Program-made: the position numbers and the translations under genes
From: Bryobacterales bacterium
Lineage (GTDB): Bacteria; Acidobacteriota; Terriglobia; Bryobacterales; Bryobacteraceae
DNA length: 64,000 nucleotides
Reading direction: 5' to 3'
Assembly: GCA_020847045.1 (NCBI GenBank)
Contig: JADLCT010000024.1
Location: 35,930-99,929 of the forward strand
Shown here: piece after piece, positions 17,701 through 25,599 of the stretch
Layout: every line of letters begins with the position of its first letter
Position numbering within the stretch: position 1 is the stretch's first letter
The notes under the pieces: model-generated
Seen by the model: the letters and a program-made list of their open reading frames with translations, nothing else
The model's database searches: none
Told to the model about the DNA's origin: nothing

Positions 17701-18603
17701 ATGCGGATTGAAAGCTCTGTGGTGCAATTTGGCGTTCAGCGCTCCTACGCCGAGAGCCGCCAGGTGGCGGACGAAGCCGTTATACGGCGCAGGATGCGGC
17801 CATCCCCGGAGCCGTCTCGGGAGCGTTCCGGCAATGCGGAAGCCTGTGAGGGGAGGCGTTGCCAGCAGGTGGCCGGAGAGCGCGGCGAAGCAGCCGGTTC
17901 GCGCGCCCACCTGGCCAAATTGGTGGCCCGGAGGATGTGGGGTGGACATCATGACGAACAGGGCCCTAGCCGCCGCGCCGCGGAGTCCGCGCCCCACCGC
18001 GAGACGGAAACTTCGGGACGCCCGCGCTGGGAGGTGTCGCTACGGCATCGCGAAGTGTACGAAGAACGCGAGAACCTGCTGATTACGGCACGAGGAGCGA
18101 TTCGGACGGCGGATGGGCGGGAGTTCAGTTTTGACGCGGCCTTTTCGCTTGCGAGGAGCTTCCGGGTGGAGGCAGGCTCGGCCCTAAAGGCCACCGGCGA
18201 AGACCAGCAACTGTCCGGCGCCCTGTTTCTCGACCGGGGCGGCGTCTCCCGGCTTCTCGTGAACGACGCCGATGGCGACGGGAAGCTGAGCGATCCGGGA
18301 GAGGTGTTCGGCTCAGGTGCCGGGGACGGTTTTGGAGAGCTGGCGGCGATGGACGCCGATGGCAACGGCTGGATCGACGAGGGCGATCCTGTTTTCGGCC
18401 GGCTCCGCCTGCGGATGGAAGACGGCGCGCTGGTTGGTTTAGGAGCACTGGGCATCGGTGCGCTCTCCACGGCTGGGGCAGCGGGTGAGTTCCAGTACAA
18501 GAATGAGGCGAACGAACTCGTCGCCGTGGTGCGCAGAAGCGGAGTCTATTTGAACGAAGACGGCTCAGCCGGGGCGCTGCGGCAAATTGATCTGGTGATG
18601 TAG
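17701..18603 (+). CDS. EF-hand-like calcium-binding protein of unknown function
   Basis: A 300-residue protein without a signal peptide. The first about 105 residues are charged and low in complexity. The central part holds two calcium-loop-like motifs, DADGDGKLSDPGEVFG near residue 188 and DADGNGWIDEGD near residue 219, separated by GDGFGELAAM. This spacing is typical of hypothetical proteins with VCBS/dockerin-like DxDxDG loops found in Geobacter-type and related bacteria. The C-terminal region is Gly/Ala-rich with FQYKNEANELVAVVRRSG. GGGGAG precedes the ATG. Function unknown; calcium binding is inferred from the loops. Confidence 0.65.
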   Translation: MRIESSVVQFGVQRSYAESRQVADEAVIRRRMRPSPEPSRERSGNAEACEGRRCQQVAGERGEAAGSRAHLAKLVARRMWGGHHDEQGPSRRAAESAPHRETETSGRPRWEVSLRHREVYEERENLLITARGAIRTADGREFSFDAAFSLARSFRVEAGSALKATGEDQQLSGALFLDRGGVSRLLVNDADGDGKLSDPGEVFGSGAGDGFGELAAMDADGNGWIDEGDPVFGRLRLRMEDGALVGLGALGIGALSTAGAAGEFQYKNEANELVAVVRRSGVYLNEDGSAGALRQIDLVM

Positions 18604-18784
18604 CCGGGCGCGGGCGAAAGGCTCCGGAAGACGGCGGTAAAGGCTCTGGAGTAAAGAAGATGGACGATCCTGCCGAGTTCTTAGGATAGGTTCGCGCGTT
18701 CGGGCAGACGCGGGACGGAACTGTTTCCGCTCACCTGCCAGGCCGCGGATCGAATTCTCACGATGGCTCCGGCCGGGTGAGGGG

Positions 18785-18804
18785 GCCTGGCCAACCGGCC
18801 AGGC
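18785..18804 (+). promoter_or_regulatory. GC-rich hairpin upstream of galU
   Basis: GCCTGGCC, loop AACC, GGCCAGGC: a perfect 8-bp stem with a 4-nt loop, 24 nt before the galU -10-like hexamer. There is no following T-tract. It could end transcription from the upstream EF-hand-like gene or act as an operator; the rest of the 240-nt gap from 18604 to 18843 shows nothing else I can assign. Confidence 0.35.
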
Positions 18805-18828
18805 GCCTCGCGAAACGCCCGCCGTCCA

Positions 18829-18834
18829 TACAAT
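18829..18834 (+). promoter_or_regulatory. Putative -10 element (TACAAT) upstream of galU
   Basis: TACAAT is followed by 9 nt (GGATAGGAC) and the galU ATG. The hexamer is near consensus, while the expected -35 position shows no match. The geometry would make the galU transcript leaderless or nearly so. Confidence 0.5.
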
Positions 18835-18843
18835 GGATAGGAC

Positions 18844-19728
18844 ATGCATCCCAAGGTACGCAAAGCCGTTTTTCCCGCCGCGGGTCTGGGGACCCGTTTT
18901 CTCCCGGCCACCAAAGCGCAGCCCAAGGAAATGCTGCCGCTGGTGGACAAGCCACTGATCCAGTACGGCGTGGAAGAGGCCATCCAGTCGAGCATTCAGA
19001 ACATCATCATCGTCACCGGACGCGGTAAGAGCTCCATCGAGGATCATTTCGACGTGAATTTCGAGATGGAACATCTGCTGGAGAGCAAGAAGAAGAAGGA
19101 TCTGCTCAAGCTGGTGCGCGACATATCGGACATGATTGACGTCTGCTATGTGCGGCAGAAGGAAGCGCTCGGCCTGGGGCACGCCGTTCTGCGCGCCAGT
19201 GAGCTGGTGGGCCGCGAGCCGTTTGCCGTGGTGCTTTCCGACGACGTCATAGACGCCGAGATTCCCTGCCTGCGGCAGTTATTGGATATCCACGAGTTCT
19301 TTGGCGCCTCGGTGGTGGCGTTGATGGAGGTGCCTTCGGAACAGATATCGGCCTATGGCGTGGTGGACGCCGAACCGGTGGACCATAACGGGGCGCGGGA
19401 CCGTCTGTTCCGCATTCGCAACATGGTGGAGAAGCCAAAGGCGGGCGAAGCGCCGTCGAACCTGGCGATTATCGGCCGGTACATTCTGGTGCCGGAGATC
19501 TTCGACAGCATCAACGCGATTCCGCCGGGGGCGGGCGGCGAGATTCAATTGACCGACGCCTTGAAGCACCTGCTGCGGAACCGTCCGATCTACGGCTACA
19601 AGTTCGAAGGCAAGCGGTATGACGCAGGCGATAAACTGGGCTTTCTGAAAGCGACCGTTGAGTTTGCGCTGCGCCGGAACGACCTGGGAGGACCTTTCCG
19701 GGAGTACCTCAAGACGCTTAGCCTGTAG
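18844..19728 (+). CDS. galU: UTP-glucose-1-phosphate uridylyltransferase
   Basis: Makes UDP-glucose from UTP and glucose-1-phosphate for polysaccharide and LPS synthesis. The 294-residue length is typical. The N-terminal nucleotide-binding motif AAGLGTRFLPATKAQPKEML (from residue 12) and the LVDKPLIQYGVEEA segment are diagnostic of bacterial GalU; AIIGRYILVPEIFD and GKRYDAGDKLGFLKA follow as in the family. The UxaE-like gene starts 15 nt downstream, so the two are probably co-transcribed. Confidence 0.95.
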   Translation: MHPKVRKAVFPAAGLGTRFLPATKAQPKEMLPLVDKPLIQYGVEEAIQSSIQNIIIVTGRGKSSIEDHFDVNFEMEHLLESKKKKDLLKLVRDISDMIDVCYVRQKEALGLGHAVLRASELVGREPFAVVLSDDVIDAEIPCLRQLLDIHEFFGASVVALMEVPSEQISAYGVVDAEPVDHNGARDRLFRIRNMVEKPKAGEAPSNLAIIGRYILVPEIFDSINAIPPGAGGEIQLTDALKHLLRNRPIYGYKFEGKRYDAGDKLGFLKATVEFALRRNDLGGPFREYLKTLSL

Positions 19729-19743
19729 AGAGAGGTTTAGACC

Positions 19744-21645
19744 GTGTCCACCATTCCGTTCGAGCTCCCCATGAAGGCGAGCGAGGCAGCCGCGTTGGCC
19801 GACCTGATTTTCCAGGCCACCGAGGGAAAAGGTTTTACTGACGAAACAAGGAAACGGATTCCGGCCCGCGCGGCATCGCTCGGTTTGACCACAATCAAAC
19901 CGCACTGGGGGTCGCTCGCGCAGGATCCGATCCACGCCTCCACCTGGTACATGGCGGTCGACACGAACGAGGGGGCGGGCTCCTACCTGTTGAGAATGGC
20001 GCTGGCCTCCTCGCCCGCCAGCGGACTGTTTCCCAACTCGATTCTGATTGGGCGCATGCGGCCGGGGGGCGCCCGTGAGGTCGTAGTGAACGCGATTCCG
20101 TTCTCGTCCTACGACTCGGCGGCCATCCGCACCTACGCGACCGAGGTGGACCGGGCTTTCTTACCTCGCCCGCAAGCCGCTTTGCCGGCCATCGCCGTGG
20201 GCAACCGCCATCCCGAGGTGAGTCTGCCGGCGGCTTTCGACGCGTTTGGCAGAATTTTGAAGGCGACGGGCGTGAACATGGCCTCCACCGTGCAGCTTTC
20301 AGCGACGCGCGAGATGACCGTTCCCGAAGCAGTCGAGGCGCGTGACGGGGAAAATCCGACAGCGGCCGGGCATACGCGGGTGTCGATTCCGCACCTGTTC
20401 GAGGCCGGATTGTGGGCGGCCATCCGGGCCGGCTGGCGCGAGGGATACAACGCGGAGGCTGATCACTTCATCATTACCGGCGAAACGCCGGACGCCATTC
20501 GCGCCAGTGTGGAATTCACGAAACAGTGCATTCACCTTGCGGCCGGATTCACCAAGTTCACCACCGACACCTCCCGGCTGTTCGAGCTGCGCGCCGACAC
20601 GAGGCACCCGGCGGCCTGGAGCGACGCCGAAGTAGAGTCGCGCTACGACGAACTGTTTCGCGGTGACCTGCATGGGTGGATCCTGGACGAGTTCTCCAAA
20701 CCGTTTGAGACGCCGGCGGCGAGCTACCACTACGGTGCGGCGGCGATCAAAAGGCTGGCCGTGAAGTTCGGAGAGAGTCTGCTGCTGAACGAGGAGCTGT
20801 ACGACTTCATACGCCGCGAAAAGACGATGTCGGGAATGGGCCGCGCCTTCGACTTTGAGCCTTCCATCGACGAGGCCGAAACTCTGACCACGCCGGAGGA
20901 GCTGCTGTTCTACATGCACTGGCTGAAGGCGCGTGGAAGGCCGGCGCAACTGGTGCCACCCAATCTGGGCTTCAAGAAACGCCAGGCGTATCCGTATCAG
21001 CTGGATACCTCCGCGGCGGATGGGGTTGGCTTGCGCGATTACGTGTGGCACAAGATGTGGCCGGAGCTGCTGCCCCGGGTGGAAGGTAAGTTTGGAGGCG
21101 AACCGTTGCCGGAGCTGGCGCACCGCGTGCGGGCGCTGGCCGATGTGGCGCGGCACTTCAACGCGACGCTGTCCATCCATTCGGGTTCCGGCAAACAGGC
21201 CGAAGTCCTGAATCTGATTGGCGGAGCCACAGGCGGACGGCTGAATTACAAGATCTCCGGCGAGCTGCAGTTGCAGATGTTCGATGTGCTGCGCGAGCAG
21301 CAGGAGAGCTCGCCGTGGCGGCAGTTGTACGAGCGGATGGTGGTCCGCTGCAATGAATTCGCCGCCGCCCATGCGTTTGGCGACGAAAGCCAGTTGGCCC
21401 AAACCTATTTGGACATGGGACGCGGCTCTTATCTGGGCGATGAAGCGCGCGGGCGCGTGGATGGCAACCTGTTTCTCGTGTTCTGGATCGGCAACATCAA
21501 CGGCAGCCGCGACGTGCACGCCCCGGATGGCGACACGCGGTTTTTCAAGGAAAAGCTGGACGAGTTGCCCTCCGAACTGGTTGCCGAAACACGGCGCCGC
21601 AACTCGGACTATATTGTTTGGCTAGCCAAGGAGTTGAGAAGATGA
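19744..21645 (+). CDS. UxaE-like tagaturonate epimerase family protein
   Basis: A 633-residue protein resembling the UxaE family, which interconverts D-tagaturonate and D-fructuronate in hexuronate catabolism. Supporting segments are the GYNAEADHFIITGETPDAI region, the metal-site-like FTKFTTDTSRLFEL and the SIHSGSGKQ motif near residue 480. It is longer than Thermotoga UxaE (about 480-500) because of an extra N-terminal part. The GTG at 19744 has GAGAGAGG about 8 nt upstream. It overlaps the next gene by 4 nt. The exact substrate is inferred from the family and could be another sugar acid. Confidence 0.65.
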   Translation: MSTIPFELPMKASEAAALADLIFQATEGKGFTDETRKRIPARAASLGLTTIKPHWGSLAQDPIHASTWYMAVDTNEGAGSYLLRMALASSPASGLFPNSILIGRMRPGGAREVVVNAIPFSSYDSAAIRTYATEVDRAFLPRPQAALPAIAVGNRHPEVSLPAAFDAFGRILKATGVNMASTVQLSATREMTVPEAVEARDGENPTAAGHTRVSIPHLFEAGLWAAIRAGWREGYNAEADHFIITGETPDAIRASVEFTKQCIHLAAGFTKFTTDTSRLFELRADTRHPAAWSDAEVESRYDELFRGDLHGWILDEFSKPFETPAASYHYGAAAIKRLAVKFGESLLLNEELYDFIRREKTMSGMGRAFDFEPSIDEAETLTTPEELLFYMHWLKARGRPAQLVPPNLGFKKRQAYPYQLDTSAADGVGLRDYVWHKMWPELLPRVEGKFGGEPLPELAHRVRALADVARHFNATLSIHSGSGKQAEVLNLIGGATGGRLNYKISGELQLQMFDVLREQQESSPWRQLYERMVVRCNEFAAAHAFGDESQLAQTYLDMGRGSYLGDEARGRVDGNLFLVFWIGNINGSRDVHAPDGDTRFFKEKLDELPSELVAETRRRNSDYIVWLAKELRR

Positions 21646-22688
21646 CGCGTCGCGTCTTCGCCGGATCGACACTTGCCATGACCACCGCGGCCGCGCAAAG
21701 CACTCCGAATCAGACGAAGCTCGGGATTGATCTGTTCAGTCTGCGAAGCCAGGGATGGACGGCGTTTGAAGCGTTGGACTACTGTGCGAAGCTCGGCGCC
21801 GGCGTGTGCTTCTTCAGCGAACTGCGCTTTCTCGGCGGTTTGAGCCCCGATCACCTACGCCAGGTGAAAGAGCACGCGGCGAAGCGGGGCATCGGCCTCG
21901 AATTGGGCATGACCTCCATCTGCCCGACGTCCACCATGTTCAAACCGGAGCTGGGTACGGCGGAGGAGCAGATTGAGCAGGCCATCGCGGCCGCCAAGGC
22001 GTTGGGCGTCTCGTTCATCCGCTGCTATCAGGGGCGTGGCGAGGATCGCAAAACGCCCGGAGGCTTGGCTCGTCACGGCGAAGAGACACTGAAGGTCCTG
22101 CGCTCCGTCCGGACGCGCCTGCTGGATGCCGGGCTGAAAATGGCCATCGAAAATCACGCCGGCGACTATCAGGCGCGCGGCTTGCGCCAACTGCTGGATG
22201 CCGCGGGCAAGGACATTGCCGGGTGCACGCTGGATTCCGGAAACGCCACATGGTGCCTGGAGGATCCGCACGTGACGCTGGAAACGCTGGCGCCCTATGC
22301 CCTGGCCAGCGGCGTGCGGGATTCGATTCTGTGGCGGACCCCGGAAGGCATCGCCGTGCGCTGGGTGCGCATGGGGGCGGGCAACGTGGGCATGGAGCAG
22401 TGGGTAAAGGATTTTGTCCGCCTCTGCCCCGGTGTGACACTGTCGCTCGAAATCATTTCGCTGCCCACGCCGCGCGTGTACAAGGTGTTTGATCGCGACT
22501 TCTGGCAGGGCTATGAGGACGTACGTGCGAATGAGTTCGTCCGCTTCCTCGCGCTGGCCGAGAAAGGACAGCCGTCGATGGGTGTACCGCTGCCCAAAGA
22601 CACGCCAAAGGAACTCGTTCTGGCCGCCGAGCGGGAGGAGTTGGAGGCGAGCTATCGCTGGACGCAGCAGGTGATGGAGAGGGCATGA
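21642..22688 (+). CDS. Tat-exported TIM-barrel protein (sugar phosphate isomerase/epimerase-like)
   Basis: A 348-residue member of the xylose-isomerase-like TIM-barrel superfamily (AP endonuclease 2 fold). The N-terminus TRRVFAGSTLAMTTAAAQ has a twin-arginine motif and a short hydrophobic stretch, suggesting folded export by Tat. Barrel motifs are KLGIDLFSLRSQGW, the metal-site Glu in MAIENHAGDYQ and Asp in GCTLDSGNATW. The ATG at 21642 overlaps the upstream stop (ATGA), with AAGGAG 8 nt before it. It likely acts on a sugar or sugar acid in the periplasm alongside the UxaE-like enzyme; the substrate is unknown. Confidence 0.75.
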   Translation: MTRRVFAGSTLAMTTAAAQSTPNQTKLGIDLFSLRSQGWTAFEALDYCAKLGAGVCFFSELRFLGGLSPDHLRQVKEHAAKRGIGLELGMTSICPTSTMFKPELGTAEEQIEQAIAAAKALGVSFIRCYQGRGEDRKTPGGLARHGEETLKVLRSVRTRLLDAGLKMAIENHAGDYQARGLRQLLDAAGKDIAGCTLDSGNATWCLEDPHVTLETLAPYALASGVRDSILWRTPEGIAVRWVRMGAGNVGMEQWVKDFVRLCPGVTLSLEIISLPTPRVYKVFDRDFWQGYEDVRANEFVRFLALAEKGQPSMGVPLPKDTPKELVLAAEREELEASYRWTQQVMERA

Positions 22689-23593
22689 GGATTCTCGCTT
22701 GGATGGTCCTGTGCGCTATGCCGGTTTGCGCGGGCCTGGTTCAGGACGTGCGTTCGGCGGCATCGGCGAAGAACTGGACGCTGGCCGGAAAGCTGGTGGC
22801 CGATTTTCAGCGGCAGCACGGGTGGACGCCGGAAGCGATTCTTGCGCAGAGTTGGATTGCCCGTGGCGCCCAGGCGGCGGGTGATTGGGACCGCGCACTG
22901 ACGGCGGCATCGCGTACGCGGGAGCTGGCGGACGCCGCTTTGCAACAGCGCAAACTCGATGCCGAGCCGCAGTTGCCGCTGGCGCTGGGCGCGGCAATTG
23001 AGGTGGAGGCGCTCTCGCTGGCCAGGCGGGGCCAGCGCACGGAGGCCGTGGACCTTTTGCGGCGGGAGATCAAGACCTGGTATGCCACCTCCATTCGCAC
23101 GCGCCTGCAGAAGAATTTGAACCTGCTCACGCTGGAGGGCAAGCCTGCACCCGCTCTGGAGACTAGGGAGTTCATTGGCGCCTCAGGCCAGACGTCTGCC
23201 GCGTGGAAGGGCAAGCCGGTTATCTTGTTCTTCTGGGCTCACTGGTGCGGCGACTGCAAACAGCAGGCGCCAGTGCTGGCGCGGTTGCAGGAGGAGAACA
23301 AGGGCACGGACCTCATGATCGTGGGGCCAACGCAACGCTATGGGTATGTCGCGGGAGGCGCGGAAGCATCACCGTCCGAAGAGGTTCACTATATCGGACA
23401 GGTGCGGAGGCAATACTACGGTTCGCTTCACATGACCGTCCCTCTGAGCGAGGAGAACTTCAAGAACTGGGGCTGCTCCACCACTCCTACGCTGGCCATG
23501 ATCGACCGCGCCGGAGTGGTGCGTCTCTATCATCCCGGCCGCATGAGCTACGAGGAACTGGCGCCGAAGGTGGCGGCTCTCGTTCAGCGGTAA
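22685..23593 (+). CDS. Exported TlpA/ResA-like thioredoxin-fold protein
   Basis: A 302-residue protein. It has a signal peptide (ILAWMVLCAMPVCA), a helical N-terminal half resembling TPR-type repeats (about 20-145), and a thioredoxin fold in the C-terminal half. The active site is FFWAHWCGDCKQQAP with a CGDC redox pair. The cis-Pro region STTPTLAMIDRAG fits TlpA-like periplasmic thiol:disulfide proteins. The start overlaps the TIM-barrel gene by ATGA. It probably reduces or oxidises disulfides in the periplasm; no cytochrome-c maturation genes are adjacent, although cytochrome-like CxxCH proteins are encoded downstream. Confidence 0.82.
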   Translation: MRILAWMVLCAMPVCAGLVQDVRSAASAKNWTLAGKLVADFQRQHGWTPEAILAQSWIARGAQAAGDWDRALTAASRTRELADAALQQRKLDAEPQLPLALGAAIEVEALSLARRGQRTEAVDLLRREIKTWYATSIRTRLQKNLNLLTLEGKPAPALETREFIGASGQTSAAWKGKPVILFFWAHWCGDCKQQAPVLARLQEENKGTDLMIVGPTQRYGYVAGGAEASPSEEVHYIGQVRRQYYGSLHMTVPLSEENFKNWGCSTTPTLAMIDRAGVVRLYHPGRMSYEELAPKVAALVQR

Positions 23594-23626
23594 CGCCGGC
23601 GTTCCGTACCGGGTACCAGGGGTGCG

Positions 23627-23655
23627 TTGCCCCCCTTAGTGCGCTGCTGTAGCAT
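23627..23655 (+). promoter_or_regulatory. Probable promoter of the DUF1501 operon
   Basis: TTGCCC at 23627-23632, a 17-nt spacer, then TAGCAT at 23650-23655. This gives a leader of about 24 nt with GAGAGGTGA as ribosome-binding site before the ATG at 23687. It lies in the only sizeable gap (93 nt) between galU and 33874. Confidence 0.45.
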
Positions 23656-23686
23656 GGAGTCATCTTTTTTTGAGAGGTGACTGGGC

Positions 23687-25066
23687 ATGTTCCGTCTGGA
23701 TGCCGACCGCGCCGTGCAGTTTTGCGACGGCTCGCGCAGGCGCGATTTTCTGCATGCGGGCTCGCTTTCCATGCTGGGGCTTGGCCTTTCCCAACTGTTT
23801 GGCCTGAAGGCGATGGGCGCGGTGGATTCCGCCAAGTCCGACATGAACTGCATTCTGCTCATGCTCGTAGGCGGGCCCTCGCAACTGGACACATGGGACA
23901 TGAAGCCCAATGCGCCCGTTGAGATTCGCGGCCCGTATAAGCCCATCAAGACCAATGTTCCGGGCATCGAGATCTCCGAGACCTTCCCGCGCATGGCCCG
24001 GCACGCCGACAAGTTCGCGCTGGTGCGGAGCATGTATCACACGGCCGCGGCCGTTCACGACACCGGGCACCAGATGATGCAAACCGGCCGCCTGTTTCAG
24101 GGTGGCGTCGAGTATCCGCACTATGGGTGCGTGTTGAGCAAGCTGAAGGGGCCCAAAGGTGACGTGCCGCCGCACGTTTTGCTGCCGCGGCCGATCGGAA
24201 ATACGGGCGGCAATATGCCGCACGGGCAGACCGCCGGCTTCCTGGGCAAGTCCTATGACCCGTTCGTACTGAACGCGGACCCGAGCGACCCGGCCTTCCG
24301 GGTTCCGGACATGTTGCCGCCGGACTACCTTTCCGCGCTGCGCGTGGACCGGCGGCGCAACTGGCGCGCGCTGGTAGACCGGTCCGTGAGCGAGTTCGAG
24401 ACTTCGCAGGACGCGCGGCTGCTGGATTCCACATTCCAGCAGGCTTACACGCTGATGAGCTCGCAGAAGGCGCGCGAGGCGTTCGAGTTGCACCAGGAAC
24501 CGGAGAAGGTGCGCGAGAAGTACGGCAAGAACCGCTTCGGGCAAAGCTGCCTGCTCGCACGGCGCATGATCGAAGCGGGCGTCCGCTTTGTCACCATCAA
24601 CATGTTTGAAACGGTGTTCGACGAGATCACCTGGGACATTCATGGTTCGAAGCCTTTCAGTCCTATCTCCTGTTATTCGGACCTGGTGGGCCCCATGTTC
24701 GACATGGCATACAGCTCGCTGCTGGAAGACCTGCACGAGCGCGGGCTGCTGAAGACGACGATGGTGTGGGGCCTGGGTGAATTCGGCCGCACGCCGAAGG
24801 TGAATCCCGCCGGCGGGCGCGACCACTGGCCGCAGTGTTGGACGGGGCTGGCGGCGGGCGGGCCCATCAAAGGCGGCAATGTCGTGGGCTCGTCGGACGA
24901 CACCGGAGGCTACCCGAAGGACCGCCCGGTGACACCCGCCGAAGTGGCCGCCACCATCTATCACGGTCTCGGCATCGACCTGGAAACCGAACTGCCCGGC
25001 GCGCAGGGACGTCCGATTCCGCTTGTCGACCGCGGCTCGGGCCCCATCAGGGAACTGTTCGTATGA
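23687..25066 (+). CDS. DUF1501 (sulfatase-like) exported protein
   Basis: A 459-residue protein of the DUF1501 family, alkaline-phosphatase/sulfatase-superfamily-like proteins of unknown substrate. The N-terminus has a twin-arginine signal (SRRRDFLHAGSLSMLGLG). Family landmarks are CILLMLVGGPSQLDTWDMKP, NFPRMARHADK-like spacing before LVRSMYH, ATHDTGHQMMQTG-like AVHDTGHQMMQTG, and GLGEFGRTPKVNPAGGRDHW near residue 360. The stop overlaps msrA by ATGA. In Planctomycetes and Solibacter relatives, DUF1501 genes pair with DUF1549/DUF1553 genes, as here. Confidence 0.88.
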   Translation: MFRLDADRAVQFCDGSRRRDFLHAGSLSMLGLGLSQLFGLKAMGAVDSAKSDMNCILLMLVGGPSQLDTWDMKPNAPVEIRGPYKPIKTNVPGIEISETFPRMARHADKFALVRSMYHTAAAVHDTGHQMMQTGRLFQGGVEYPHYGCVLSKLKGPKGDVPPHVLLPRPIGNTGGNMPHGQTAGFLGKSYDPFVLNADPSDPAFRVPDMLPPDYLSALRVDRRRNWRALVDRSVSEFETSQDARLLDSTFQQAYTLMSSQKAREAFELHQEPEKVREKYGKNRFGQSCLLARRMIEAGVRFVTINMFETVFDEITWDIHGSKPFSPISCYSDLVGPMFDMAYSSLLEDLHERGLLKTTMVWGLGEFGRTPKVNPAGGRDHWPQCWTGLAAGGPIKGGNVVGSSDDTGGYPKDRPVTPAEVAATIYHGLGIDLETELPGAQGRPIPLVDRGSGPIRELFV

Positions 25067-25599
25067 GCGAAACGGCGACGCTGGCCGGCGGCTGTTTCTG
25101 GTGTCTGGAAGCCGTCTACCAGGAACTTGGAGGCGTGCAAAGCGTGGTCTCCGGCTATATGGGCGGGCACACTGCCCAGCCGGACTACAAAGATGTGTGC
25201 AGCGGCGCGACAGGCCACGCCGAGGTGGTTCAGATCACCTTCGACGAAACACGTCTCAGCTTTCAGGACCTCCTCGCCGTGTTCTTCGCCATGCACGATC
25301 CAACCACCGTGAACCGGCAGGGTCACGACGTGGGCACGCAGTACCGCTCCGCCATCTTTTTTCATTCGCTCCAACAGGAGCAAACGGCGCGGGCCACCCT
25401 CGGGGAACTGGACCGCGCGGGAGTCTACGGCGCGCCGGTTGTTACTGAGGTGATGCCCGCCGGACACTTCTGGCCGGCCGAGGGCTATCACCAGAATTAC
25501 TTTCTCAACAACCCCTACCAGCCATATTGCATGGCGGTGGTGTCGCCGAAAGTGGCGAAGTTCCGCGAACAGTTCGCGGCGAAACGAAAGGCATCATGA
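25063..25599 (+). CDS. msrA: Peptide methionine sulfoxide reductase MsrA
   Basis: Reduces methionine-S-sulfoxide in proteins. The 178-residue product has the catalytic GGCFWCLEA with Cys11, followed by QPDYKDVCSGATGHAEVVQI and the GHDVGTQYRSAIF motif. No signal peptide is visible, so it is predicted cytoplasmic although both neighbours encode exported proteins. It overlaps the upstream and the downstream gene by 4 nt each (ATGA), so it is an integral part of this operon. An in-frame extension upstream of the ATG lies inside the DUF1501 gene and is not used. Confidence 0.93.
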   Translation: MSETATLAGGCFWCLEAVYQELGGVQSVVSGYMGGHTAQPDYKDVCSGATGHAEVVQITFDETRLSFQDLLAVFFAMHDPTTVNRQGHDVGTQYRSAIFFHSLQQEQTARATLGELDRAGVYGAPVVTEVMPAGHFWPAEGYHQNYFLNNPYQPYCMAVVSPKVAKFREQFAAKRKAS

